Source of the DNA: an uncultured Clostridia bacterium
Lineage (GTDB): Bacteria > Bacillota > Clostridia > Christensenellales > Aristaeellaceae
DNA: 33,625 bases
NCBI GenBank assembly: GCA_947166705.1
Contig: CAMVFE010000024.1
Coordinates: forward strand, 1 to 33,625
Reading direction: 5' to 3'
Part shown: positions 1-7,408 of the stretch, piece by piece
How the letters are laid out: every line of letters starts with the position of its first letter
How positions within the stretch are numbered: position 1 is the first letter of the stretch
Position numbers and translations under genes: made by a program
The notes under the pieces: generated by a model
Database searches by the model: none
Seen by the model: only the letters and a program-made list of their open reading frames with translations
What the model was told of the DNA's origin: nothing

Positions 1-69
1 CCTCTGATGGATATGGTCTCCTGACAAAAACTCCGTAACAACTTGACACGGTCGCTCCGGAGCCGGAGG

Positions 70-98
70 TTGCAAAGAACGGAAAATGCTGATACAAT
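70..98 (+). promoter_or_regulatory. Promoter of the cyclophilin gene
   Basis: A -35 box TTGCAA (70-75) and a -10 box TACAAT (93-98) are separated by 17 bases, and TGA directly before the -10 makes it an extended -10 promoter. It lies about 60 bases before the chosen start codon. The TTGACA at 43-48 has no -10 box at the right distance. Confidence 0.7.
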
Positions 99-155
99 AC
101 CTTCCGTTCCGGATCCGGGCGCATGCGCCCGGGAAGATTCAAGGAGGCGGATAAA

Positions 156-674
156 ATGGCACAGAATCCTGTGTTTACCATTGTGATGAGCGACGGCCGC
201 GAAATGAAAGGGGAGCTGTATCCCGAGACCGCGCCGCAGAGCGTCGGTAATTTTGTGGCCCTGGCGAACAGCGGATTTTACGACGGGCTGATCTTTCACC
301 GGGTGATTCCCGGGTTCATGATTCAGGGCGGGGATCCCAAGGGCGTCGGATACGGCGGGCCCGGGTACTGCATCCGCGGGGAATTCAGGGCCAACGGCGT
401 GGACAACCCGCTCCGGCATACCTACGGCGTGCTGAGCATGGCGCGCAGCTCGGATCCCGACTCCGCGGGCAGCCAGTTCTTCATCATGACCAGCGACAGC
501 CCCCATCTGGACGGCCAGTACGCGGCGTTCGGAAAGGTGCTGGAGGGCATGGATGTGGCGGAGGACATCGTCAACGCGCCCCGGGACCGGATGGACAAAC
601 CGCTGCAGGATCAGACCATGGCGCGGGTCCGGGTGGACACCTTCGGGGCAGTTTATCCCTTTGAGCAGATTTAA
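156..674 (+). CDS. Cyclophilin-type peptidyl-prolyl cis-trans isomerase
   Basis: This 172-residue protein is a single cyclophilin domain that catalyses cis-trans isomerisation of X-Pro bonds during protein folding. The family signatures are present: the FHRVIPGFMIQGGDP block with the catalytic Arg near residue 50, the GSQFFI motif near residue 105 and the DGQYAAFGKV segment. There is no signal peptide or lipobox, so it should act in the cytoplasm. The start at 156 is preferred over an upstream in-frame ATG at 123 because AAGGAGG (141-147) is correctly spaced before 156 and family homology starts there. It has its own promoter and is followed by a terminator, so it is probably transcribed alone. 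Confidence 0.93.
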   Translation: MAQNPVFTIVMSDGREMKGELYPETAPQSVGNFVALANSGFYDGLIFHRVIPGFMIQGGDPKGVGYGGPGYCIRGEFRANGVDNPLRHTYGVLSMARSSDPDSAGSQFFIMTSDSPHLDGQYAAFGKVLEGMDVAEDIVNAPRDRMDKPLQDQTMARVRVDTFGAVYPFEQI

Positions 675-683
675 GGACGGTTC

Positions 684-729
684 GAAAGGCGCGGGAAGAG
701 ATGGTTCTTTCTGCGCTTTCCTTTTTTTT
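684..729 (+). terminator. Rho-independent terminator after the cyclophilin gene
   Basis: An imperfect stem of about 15 pairs, with some G-U pairs and one bulge, joins GAAAG at 684-688 to CTTTC at 716-720. It is followed by eight T residues at 722-729. Confidence 0.75.
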
Positions 730-760
730 CGGGCGGAACGGCATCGGAAGGAGCGGAAGC

Positions 761-1024
761 ATGGAAAAGCAGAAGATCAGCGTGCGGGTGAACGGGAAGA
801 ATTACAACCTGGTTTCCTCCGATCCCCCGGAATACATCCGGCGGGTGGCGGCGCTGGTGGACCGGCGGCTGCAGGAGATGGAAATCGCTTCCGGGCTGCC
901 CTCCCAGCAGGCGGCGGCCCTGGTCTGCTTCAACCTGGCGGATGAGCTGCTGAAGGCCAGGGATGAGATCACGGAGCTGAAAAAGCGGATGCAGAAAATG
1001 ACGGCGGAAAAGCGGCAGGAGTGA
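761..1024 (+). CDS. zapA: Cell division protein ZapA
   Basis: This 87-residue protein matches ZapA, a small coiled-coil protein that binds FtsZ and promotes bundling of Z-ring protofilaments. The N-terminal strand region (KISVRVNGKNYNL) is followed by the typical EYIRRVAALVDRRLQEM helix and then a long C-terminal helix rich in Glu, Lys and Arg that would form the dimeric coiled coil. The start at 761 follows GGAAGGAG and gives the usual family length; an upstream in-frame ATG at 701 lies inside the preceding terminator. The next gene starts 5 bases after the stop codon, so the two are almost certainly cotranscribed. The zapA-U32 peptidase order is common in Clostridia. No clear promoter was seen between the terminator and this gene. 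Confidence 0.9.
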   Translation: MEKQKISVRVNGKNYNLVSSDPPEYIRRVAALVDRRLQEMEIASGLPSQQAAALVCFNLADELLKARDEITELKKRMQKMTAEKRQE

Positions 1025-1029
1025 GAAGC

Positions 1030-3357
1030 ATGGAGATACTTGCTCCGGCGGGAAGCCGGGAGGCCCTGGAACGGGCGCAGGCGGCCGGCGCGGACGCGGT
1101 CTATCTGGGGTATTCCGCCTTCAGCGCCCGGGCCGGCGCGGGAAACTTCAGCGAGGAGGAGCTGGACGCGGCGATCCGCTTTGCGCATCTGCACCATATG
1201 CGGGTCTACGTGACGGTGAACACGCTGGTCAGGGACGCGGAGCTTGAGGAGGTCTGCAGCGTGCTGCGGATGCTGCAGCGGCAGCGCGCGGACGGCGTGC
1301 TGGTCCAGGACCTGGGCATCCTCAGGCTGGTGCGCGACCGATTTCCCGGGCTGCGGATTCACGCCAGCACTCAGATGGCGATTCACAACGCGTCCGGGGT
1401 GCGGTGGTGCGCGGGGATGGGCATGAAGCGAGTGGTGCTGGCCCGCGAGTGCAGCCTGGAGGAGATCCGAAAATGCGCGGCGTGCGGGGTGGAGATCGAG
1501 GTCTTCGGCCATGGGGCGCAGTGCGTGAGCGTCAGCGGGGAATGCCTTTTTTCCAGCATGGTCGGGGAACGGAGCGGAAACCGGGGACGGTGCGCGCAGC
1601 CCTGCCGGAAGCTGTACCGGCTTGAGGGCCGGGAAGGGGCGTGGCTGAGCCCCCGGGACCTGTGCCTGCGGGACAGGATGCCGGAGCTGGCGGAGGCCGG
1701 GGCGGCGAGCCTGAAGATCGAGGGCAGGCTGAAGCGGCCGGAGTATGTCTATACCGTGACGAAAAGCTACCGCCGGGGAAAGGACGGCCTGGAACGGGGC
1801 GGCTTCCGCCCCGCGGACGAAGCGGAGCGGGAAGGCCTGATGCAGGCCTTTCACCGGGGCGGCTTCATGGAGGGATATGCCTTCGGCGCGGAGGACGCGG
1901 GGGTGATCAGCCCTGAGGAAGCGAACCATCAGGGCATCCCGGCCGGCACCGTGACGGAGAGCCGGGACCGGCTGGCCAGGGTGCGGCTGGACAGGACCCT
2001 GCATGACGGGGACGCGCTCCGGATCCGCGGCGGAAACCGGTCCGGAGAGCTGATCTACGCCGGAAAGGAAGTTCCCGCCGGGGGGACGGCGCTGATCCGC
2101 CTGCGGGACGGCCTGCGGGCGGAGAAGGGGGACCGGGTTTTCCGGCTGACCGACGCCCGCCGGAACGCGGAGGCTATGGCGGCGGAGGGCCCGAAGATTC
2201 CGGCGGACCTCACGCTGGAGGCCTGGCCGGGGAGGCCGCTGACGCTCCGGCTTTCGGACGGGGAATGCGAGGCCGCCGCGGAGGGGGAAGAGGTGCAGGC
2301 GGCCCGCAGCCGGGAAACATCCGCGGAGGAAATGGAGCGGCAGCTGGCGAAAACCGGCGGAACGCCCTTCGAGGCGCGCCGGATATCGGTCCGCACGGCC
2401 GGGGCCTTCGTGCCCCTGTCCGCCGTCAACGAGCTGAGGCGCGAGGGGCTGCGGAAGCTGGCCGAACTCAGGACGGAGCGCTTTGCCTTTCCGGACGCCG
2501 GGGAGCGGGCACCCCTGACGCCCGCCTCGCCGGAGGAAGCGGCGGTCCTTCTGCCGGACCTGATGGTCACGGTCCGGAATCCTGCCCAGGCGGAAGCCTG
2601 CCGGGGAGAAGGCCGGATGATCATCCACTATCCGGAGGATTTCCGGGCGGAGGCAATGGAAAGGCTGGCCCGGGAGATGCGGCGGGGGGACTGGCTGCGG
2701 ATCCCGGAGGTGTGCGAAGAGGAAACCCTTCGCGGAATTGCGCGCTGGGCGGAATTGAACCGGGACAGGCTGGGAGGCGTCGTGCTGGGAAGCGTGGGAC
2801 AGCTGGGCATGGCCTGGGAGGTTCCGAAGGCGGCGGGCCCCGGGATCCCCGTCATGAACCGGGAAGCGGCCAGGCTGCTGAAGGAGCAGGGCTGCGCGTT
2901 CGCGACCGTCAGCCCCGAGCTGACGGAGGAGCAGGCCCGGGAGCTCATGCGGCCGGAGGTGGGCCTGCCCGCGCTGGTACTGCCGGTTTACGGCCGGACG
3001 CAGCTGATGCTTCTGCATCACTGCCCGGCGAGAACGCTCCAGGGATGGGACCGGGGACACCGGGGCTGCGCCCTGTGCGACGGGGAGGATCCCCGGGCGC
3101 TGCGGGGGAAGCAGCTGGAGGACGAAGGGGGGCGCCGGTTCCCGATGCTGCGGATCCGCCTGCCGGAAGGCTGCCTGGTGCGGCTGATGAACACGGTGCC
3201 CACCGACCTGGGGGACCAGAGGACAAGCGGGCCCCGGGCCGCCGAGATGACGACGGAGACCGCGGAGGAAGCGGCGGAGACGGCCGCCCTGATTTCCGGA
3301 TACAGAAAAACCCCGGGCGAAAGTACCCGGGGCCACTGGCACAGGCCTGTGCTGTGA
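1030..3357 (+). CDS. U32 family peptidase-like protein with DUF3656 (RNA hydroxylation family)
   Basis: This 775-residue protein starts with the U32 signature MEILAPAGSREALERA and has the Cys-rich core ECLFSS...GNRGRCAQPCRKLY around residues 175-200, as in YrrO/TrhP and RlhA. Members of this family, once called collagenase-like peptidases, act in tRNA or 23S rRNA hydroxylation (TrhP for 5-hydroxyuridine in tRNA, RlhA for C2501 of 23S rRNA). Which of these applies here cannot be told from sequence. The middle of the protein corresponds to the DUF3656 insert, and the C-terminus GESTRGHWHR resembles the conserved family ending. ATG at 1030 is preferred to GTG at 1021 because AGGAG (1017-1021) is well placed. 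The last codons contain the terminator of the opposing operon. Confidence 0.88.
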   Translation: MEILAPAGSREALERAQAAGADAVYLGYSAFSARAGAGNFSEEELDAAIRFAHLHHMRVYVTVNTLVRDAELEEVCSVLRMLQRQRADGVLVQDLGILRLVRDRFPGLRIHASTQMAIHNASGVRWCAGMGMKRVVLARECSLEEIRKCAACGVEIEVFGHGAQCVSVSGECLFSSMVGERSGNRGRCAQPCRKLYRLEGREGAWLSPRDLCLRDRMPELAEAGAASLKIEGRLKRPEYVYTVTKSYRRGKDGLERGGFRPADEAEREGLMQAFHRGGFMEGYAFGAEDAGVISPEEANHQGIPAGTVTESRDRLARVRLDRTLHDGDALRIRGGNRSGELIYAGKEVPAGGTALIRLRDGLRAEKGDRVFRLTDARRNAEAMAAEGPKIPADLTLEAWPGRPLTLRLSDGECEAAAEGEEVQAARSRETSAEEMERQLAKTGGTPFEARRISVRTAGAFVPLSAVNELRREGLRKLAELRTERFAFPDAGERAPLTPASPEEAAVLLPDLMVTVRNPAQAEACRGEGRMIIHYPEDFRAEAMERLAREMRRGDWLRIPEVCEEETLRGIARWAELNRDRLGGVVLGSVGQLGMAWEVPKAAGPGIPVMNREAARLLKEQGCAFATVSPELTEEQARELMRPEVGLPALVLPVYGRTQLMLLHHCPARTLQGWDRGHRGCALCDGEDPRALRGKQLEDEGGRRFPMLRIRLPEGCLVRLMNTVPTDLGDQRTSGPRAAEMTTETAEEAAETAALISGYRKTPGESTRGHWHRPVL
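3306..3332 (-). terminator. Terminator of the sigma/anti-sigma operon, inside the U32 gene
   Basis: Read on the minus strand, CCCCGGG pairs with CCCGGGG across an 8-base loop (3311-3332) and is followed by TTTTTCTG (T run at 3306-3310). On the plus strand no T run follows. It therefore terminates the minus-strand operon although it lies within the coding sequence of the convergent U32 gene. Confidence 0.75.
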
Positions 3358-3369
3358 TGATCAGGCTTC

Positions 3370-4077
3370 CTATTTCCGAAGGAGGAGCAGGAGAACCGCA
3401 AGGAGCGCGGCGAAACCGAGCAGCGAGACGCCGATGATCCGCAGCGGACGGGACGGGGGGACCGCTTCGGCGGCCTCCCCGTTTTCATGGGGTTCCTCCG
3501 CGTCCTCCTCCGCGGCGGCAGCGGCTTCCTCCACGGCGTAATCGGCTTCATCCGAAGCGTAATCGGCTTCTTCCATGGCGAAATCGGCTTCGTTCGCGGC
3601 GCTGAAGGCCGCCGCTTTCTTCGCAGAGAGGGCGGAAACCTCCGCGCCGCCCGCGGCCGGGGCTTCCGTCCGCGCCGCGCCGGAGAGCGCCGCCTGCGGG
3701 GAGAGGGAGTCCTCCGCGGCGGAGACGGCGGGGACTGCGTCAGTCCGGCCGGCGTCCGCGGAACCGGCGGATTCCGGCGCCGGGGTCCGGATCAGGGACA
3801 GGGAATCCCCTCCGAGAAGAACGCCGCCCAGGATGAAGAGGAAAACGGCGGCGGCGCTGAGCGCGCGGCGCCAGGGCCGGATACTCCGGGCGGAAACGCG
3901 GCGTGCGGGCTGGGGCGCGGTTTCCCGTTCCCGGCGCTTTTCGGCGGCGTCCGCCCGGACGGCTTCCCGCCATTTCTGCCGGACGGCTTCCGGCATCTCC
4001 GGAACCTCCCGGGACATGCGCTGAAGCTCGGAATCAAGGGCGGCCAGGGCGGGGTCCACGGATTCGTTTCTGCTCAT
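3370..4077 (-). CDS. Putative membrane anti-sigma factor with acidic heptad repeats
   Basis: The 235-residue product has a cytoplasmic N-terminal part (about 70 residues, Arg-rich towards its end), a membrane segment at about residues 70-90, an Ala/Glu-rich external region of about 120 residues and a second membrane segment near the C-terminus (about 212-233). The external part contains three consecutive seven-residue units of the form EADYAxE, visible in the DNA as a 21-bp repeat near 3525-3595. No HxxxCxxC zinc motif of ZAS anti-sigma factors is present. Its start codon overlaps the stop of the ECF sigma gene by four bases and GGAAAGGAGG precedes it, so it is translationally coupled to the sigma factor. 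The anti-sigma role is inferred from this arrangement and the topology, not from a recognised domain. Confidence 0.65.
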   Translation of the reverse strand: MSRNESVDPALAALDSELQRMSREVPEMPEAVRQKWREAVRADAAEKRRERETAPQPARRVSARSIRPWRRALSAAAVFLFILGGVLLGGDSLSLIRTPAPESAGSADAGRTDAVPAVSAAEDSLSPQAALSGAARTEAPAAGGAEVSALSAKKAAAFSAANEADFAMEEADYASDEADYAVEEAAAAAEEDAEEPHENGEAAEAVPPSRPLRIIGVSLLGFAALLAVLLLLLRK

Positions 4078-4709
4078 GGCCGGTTCCTCCTTTCCTGCCT
4101 GGTCCCCGGTGCCGGATGCCGGAACCGGGGTTCATGATCTTGGACGGCGCCGGGAGAAGAAAGTTCCCCGGACGGCCCGAAAAGCTGTTTCAGTTTTTCC
4201 CGCGCCCGGCTGACCCGGCTTTTGACCGTGCCGGGCGGGACGGAGAGAAGTCGGGCGGCCTCCTCGCAGGGCAGGCCCTCCAGCTGCGTCAGAACCAGGG
4301 CGTCCCGCTGCTCCTCCGGCAGGGCGGCGACGGCCGCCCGGAGCCGGGCGTGCTCATCGCGGCGGAGGGCCTCGCCCTCGGGCCCGGGCTTCGGATCGGG
4401 CGGGTCAAAGCCCTGCTCCGCCAGCGGTTCCAGGGAAAAATGCGCGTTCCGCTTTTCCCGGCGCAGGAAATCGAGGCAGCAGTTAGCCGCGACGCGGTAC
4501 GCCCAGGTTTCGAAGGCGCTGTCTGACCGGAAGGAATCCAAGCTGCGCCACAGCCGGAGCATGGTCTCCTGCACGCAGTCGGCGGCGTCCTCCCGATTGC
4601 CGGTATAATGCCAGCAGACACGCCAGACCAGGGGCTCCAGGCCCCCGACCAGCGCTTCAAAAGCCTCCGGATCTCCGGACCGGGCTCTCTGCAGCAGCAG
4701 CTCATCCAT
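4074..4709 (-). CDS. ECF-type RNA polymerase sigma factor (sigma-70 family)
   Basis: This 211-residue protein has sigma region 2 at about residues 10-85, including the DAADCVQETMLRLWRSL helix that contacts core polymerase and the -10 element. Sigma region 4 at about 125-180 carries LPEEQRDALVLTQLEGL and a helix-turn-helix ending GTVKSRVSRAREKLKQLF. It would direct RNA polymerase to a specific regulon in response to an envelope or other signal. A proline- and arginine-rich tail of about 30 residues follows region 4. GAGGAGG lies just before the start codon. A SigA-like promoter sits upstream, so expression does not obviously depend on itself. The anti-sigma candidate overlaps its 3' end. Confidence 0.92.
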   Translation of the reverse strand: MDELLLQRARSGDPEAFEALVGGLEPLVWRVCWHYTGNREDAADCVQETMLRLWRSLDSFRSDSAFETWAYRVAANCCLDFLRREKRNAHFSLEPLAEQGFDPPDPKPGPEGEALRRDEHARLRAAVAALPEEQRDALVLTQLEGLPCEEAARLLSVPPGTVKSRVSRAREKLKQLFGPSGELSSPGAVQDHEPRFRHPAPGTRQERRNRP

Positions 4710-4774
4710 GGGCGGGATCCTCCTCTTCAGATACCAAACAGGTTATGCCTTTTCGCGGTGTTCCGCTGATGCCT

Positions 4775-4803
4775 ATTGTATAGGCCTGCGCCCTGAAAAT
4801 CAA
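4775..4803 (-). promoter_or_regulatory. Promoter of the ECF sigma operon
   Basis: On the minus strand, TTGATT (plus coordinates 4798-4803) and TACAAT (4775-4780) are exactly 17 bases apart, about 65 bases before the sigma factor start codon. This is a housekeeping-type promoter. Confidence 0.65.
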
Positions 4804-4877
4804 GCGGGCGGGACGGGGAACGGCCGGGGGCGGGAAGGGAAGCCGCGGCGGCGCTCCGGAAGAAAAAGCGCGCTCCC

Positions 4878-4903
4878 GAAGGTACAGAAGGAAAACAGGG
4901 ACG
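4878..4903. repeat. 26-bp dispersed repeat, copy A
   Basis: This 26-bp sequence, with core GGTACAGAAGGAAAACAGGG, is identical to 9266-9291. It is followed by a TTTTTT run here but by unrelated sequence at the other copy. The two copies bracket the amino acid importer block. It is reminiscent of the dispersed REP-like repeats of clostridial genomes; that comparison is from memory. Confidence 0.8.
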
Positions 4904-4931
4904 GTTTTTTCCTCGGGAGAACTTTGCCGGA

Positions 4932-4960
4932 TAGACACAAGCCGGAAGGTTTGATAGAAT
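4932..4960 (+). promoter_or_regulatory. Candidate promoter of the amino acid importer operon
   Basis: TAGACA (4932-4937) and TAGAAT (4955-4960) are 17 bases apart, with TGA before the -10 (extended -10). A second TAGAAT at 5006-5011 has no good -35 box. The predicted transcript has a leader of about 200 bases. Confidence 0.5.
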
Positions 4961-5167
4961 ATGGATATGAAGAGAGGCAGAGCGGTTGAATTGTTCGTTT
5001 GAGGATAGAATTTGTTTATTTCATCAATGATTCATTCGTTCTGCCAGCTCAGATATAACAGGATACACCTGTCACCTTTGTACCGGCCCGGAAGGAATAC
5101 AGGGTCGTCATACTGCAAAAAATGTGACCGGACCGGTTTAATGAGCCGCTATTCGAAGGAGACGAAC

Positions 5168-7408
5168 ATGAAAAAACAGGTTTTTGTGTGGCTGACGATG
5201 CTGATGCTGCTGTTGACGCACGGGGTATATGCAGAGGTGAATCTGTCCGCGCTGCCGGGCAAAAACATCGGCGTGCAGACGGGCACTACCTTTGACAAAA
5301 TCGTGCTCGAAGCAATACCTGACGCGAAGATCAGCTATTTTAATACCAATTCGGATCTGGCGGCTGCTCTGGAAACACATAAGATCGATGCTTTCCCCTG
5401 CGACGAACCGGTTCTTCGCCTGATGATGGCGGAAAACGATCGGCTGGAGATCCTGGACAGGCGGCTGGACAACTTTGAATTTGCTTTCGTACAGCCCAAA
5501 ACCGCAGCCGGCGAAAAGCTGACGGGTGAACTGAACGCCTGGATCAGAAGCATGAAAGCCAGCGGCGAGCTGGACGAGATTCTGCGTAAGTGGACGGATG
5601 GGCCGGAAAGTGAAAAGACCATACCGGATTACCATTCCTTTCCCGCGGAAAACGGAACGCTGAAAATGGTCACGGAAGGCGCCTACGCCCCGATGGCCTA
5701 TTTCCGGGGCAATGAAATTGTAGGAATGGAAATCGATTTGGCGGCCCGGTTCTGCCAGGCCAACGGGTACGGCCTTACTGTGGAATCGTTGAATTTTGAC
5801 GGTATCCTGCCCACAATCCAGGCAGGCAAAGCGGATTTCGCTGCCGCCGGGATCAGCATAACAGAGGAACGCCGGGAAAGCGTTTATTTCTCCGACCCAT
5901 ACTACACGGGCGGCACGGTTCTTGCCGTGCTCAAGACGCAGACGGCGCCGACGAACGGCAGCTACACTTCTGTTGAGGAGCTGCGGCAGAAAAGGATCGG
6001 CATTCAAACCGGAACAAGCTTTGATCTGCTGATCCGCAACGCATTCCCCGACGCAAAGCCGTCCTACTACAACAATCAAAGCGATCTGCTGGCGGCCCTT
6101 ACCGCCGGGAAAATCGACGCTTTTCCATCGGACGAACCGGTTATACGGTATATTATCAATCAGGGGTATGCCGGTATTACTTATATCCCGGAATACATAG
6201 ACAGTTTCGATTTTGCGTACTGCTTTTCCAAAACAGATGATGGAGAAAGGCTGTGTGCAGAATTCAGCGAATTCATCAGTTCGCTGCAGGCAGACGGAAT
6301 GTTGAGCAAACTGAAGGAGAAGTGGTTCGGTGCGGATGAAACAGGCAAGCAAATCCCTGATTACCGCACATTTCCTGCTCCAAAAGGTACGCTGATCATG
6401 GCGACGGACGGCGACTATCCCCCCTTTGAATATGTCCGTAACGGCGAGGTGGTCGGTTACGACGTTGATATTGCCGCGCAATTCTGTGAGGCCTACGGCT
6501 ACGGGCTTCAGGTCCAGATCATGAATACGGACGCTGTACTGCCCGCAGTTCAGTCGGGAAAATGCGATTTTGTTGGTTCCGCGCTCACGATTACACCCGA
6601 ACGGGCGGAAAGCGTGCTGTTCTCCACACCAAACTATTCCGGCGGGGTGGTTTTGGTCGTACGGTCGAACACCGGAAACCAGGAGTCCACTTTCTGGTCC
6701 GGAATAAAGAGCAGCTTCGATAAAACCTTTATACGGGAAAAACGGTGGAGCCTTTTCCTGGAGGGCATCACAAACACGCTGCTGATCACAGTTATGTCCC
6801 TGCTCTCCGGCACTGCACTGGGCTTCGGAGTATTCATGCTGTGCCGGAACGGAAACCGCATCGCCAATGCGATCACACGTTTCTCTATGTGGCTGGTGCA
6901 GGGTACGCCCATGGTGGTGCTGCTGATGATCCTCTTCTATATCGTCTTCGGCAAGGCAGCGATCAGCAGCATCCTGGTGGCGGTGATCGGCTTTACCCTT
7001 ACCTTCGGGGCGTCAGTGTTCGGCCTGCTGAAGATGGGGGTCGGCGCGGTAGACAGCGGACAATACGAAGCGGCATATGCGCTGGGCTACCCGAACCGTC
7101 GGACATTCTTCACCATTATCCTGCCCCAGGCGCTGCCCCACGTACTGCCAGCCTACAAGGGTGAGATCGTGAGCCTGATCAAGGCCACCGCCATTGTGGG
7201 CTACATCGCCGTGCAGGACCTGACAAAGATGGGAGACATCGTGCGAAGCCGTACCTATGAGGCTTTCTTCCCGCTGATCGCGGTAACGGTGATTTACTTT
7301 GTGCTGGAGGCATTGCTGGGATTTGCGATAAACAGGATCGGGCTCAGTCTGGATCCCAGGCGCAGAAAGCCGGAAGATATCCTGAAGGGAGTAAAGACCG
7401 ATGATTAA
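5168..7408 (+). CDS. Polar amino acid ABC importer: multiple substrate-binding half-domains fused to permease
   Basis: The 746-residue protein has a signal/anchor segment (1-22) and no lipobox, then four half modules of the SBP_bac_3 fold. These are a C-terminal half (about 31-145, GVQTGTTFD...FPCDEP...KWTDG), an N-terminal half (162-255, GTLKMVTEGAYAP), a C-terminal half (275-388, GIQTGTSFD...FPSDEP...KWFG) and an N-terminal half (407-500, GTLIMATDGDYPPFEY). A HisM/GlnP-like permease domain follows (525-730) with the EAA loop EAAYALG...LPQALP near 634-657. The domain order is therefore C-N-C-N, not two intact N-C domains as in GlnPQ. The start at 5168 follows AAGGAG and begins the signal sequence. 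The ATPase gene overlaps by 8 bases. The substrate is probably a polar or charged amino acid, but it is not determinable here. GC content is lower than in neighbouring genes. Confidence 0.88.
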   Translation: MKKQVFVWLTMLMLLLTHGVYAEVNLSALPGKNIGVQTGTTFDKIVLEAIPDAKISYFNTNSDLAAALETHKIDAFPCDEPVLRLMMAENDRLEILDRRLDNFEFAFVQPKTAAGEKLTGELNAWIRSMKASGELDEILRKWTDGPESEKTIPDYHSFPAENGTLKMVTEGAYAPMAYFRGNEIVGMEIDLAARFCQANGYGLTVESLNFDGILPTIQAGKADFAAAGISITEERRESVYFSDPYYTGGTVLAVLKTQTAPTNGSYTSVEELRQKRIGIQTGTSFDLLIRNAFPDAKPSYYNNQSDLLAALTAGKIDAFPSDEPVIRYIINQGYAGITYIPEYIDSFDFAYCFSKTDDGERLCAEFSEFISSLQADGMLSKLKEKWFGADETGKQIPDYRTFPAPKGTLIMATDGDYPPFEYVRNGEVVGYDVDIAAQFCEAYGYGLQVQIMNTDAVLPAVQSGKCDFVGSALTITPERAESVLFSTPNYSGGVVLVVRSNTGNQESTFWSGIKSSFDKTFIREKRWSLFLEGITNTLLITVMSLLSGTALGFGVFMLCRNGNRIANAITRFSMWLVQGTPMVVLLMILFYIVFGKAAISSILVAVIGFTLTFGASVFGLLKMGVGAVDSGQYEAAYALGYPNRRTFFTIILPQALPHVLPAYKGEIVSLIKATAIVGYIAVQDLTKMGDIVRSRTYEAFFPLIAVTVIYFVLEALLGFAINRIGLSLDPRRRKPEDILKGVKTDD

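Larger units (their letters stand above)
4710..5167. other. Divergent intergenic region between sigma operon and amino acid importer
   Basis: This 458-base stretch has no convincing gene. It holds the minus-strand sigma promoter, one copy of a 26-bp dispersed repeat (4878-4903) and the plus-strand importer promoter (4932-4960). It then contains a leader of about 200 bases before the importer start. The leader has weak stems such as ACAGG/CCTGT at 5057-5071, but I recognise no T-box, glycine, lysine or other riboswitch consensus in it. Confidence 0.6.

Noticed and set aside
43-48. TTGACA as the -35 of the cyclophilin gene
   Set aside because: Its 17-base position shows GAGGTT, not a -10. The TTGCAA/TACAAT pair downstream fits better.
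802-3342. An 846-codon open frame on the minus strand
   Set aside because: It is antisense to the zapA and U32 genes. Its Arg/Pro/His/Leu-rich composition is typical of shadow frames in GC-rich DNA, and it has no recognisable domain.
5012-5167. N-terminal extension of the importer protein from ATG 5012
   Set aside because: The signal segment and a good ribosome site place the start at 5168. The extra 52 codons look like leader sequence.
5012-5167. Riboswitch or T-box in the importer leader
   Set aside because: No T-box GGTGG-type element, no specifier-like stem and no terminator/antiterminator pair could be recognised.
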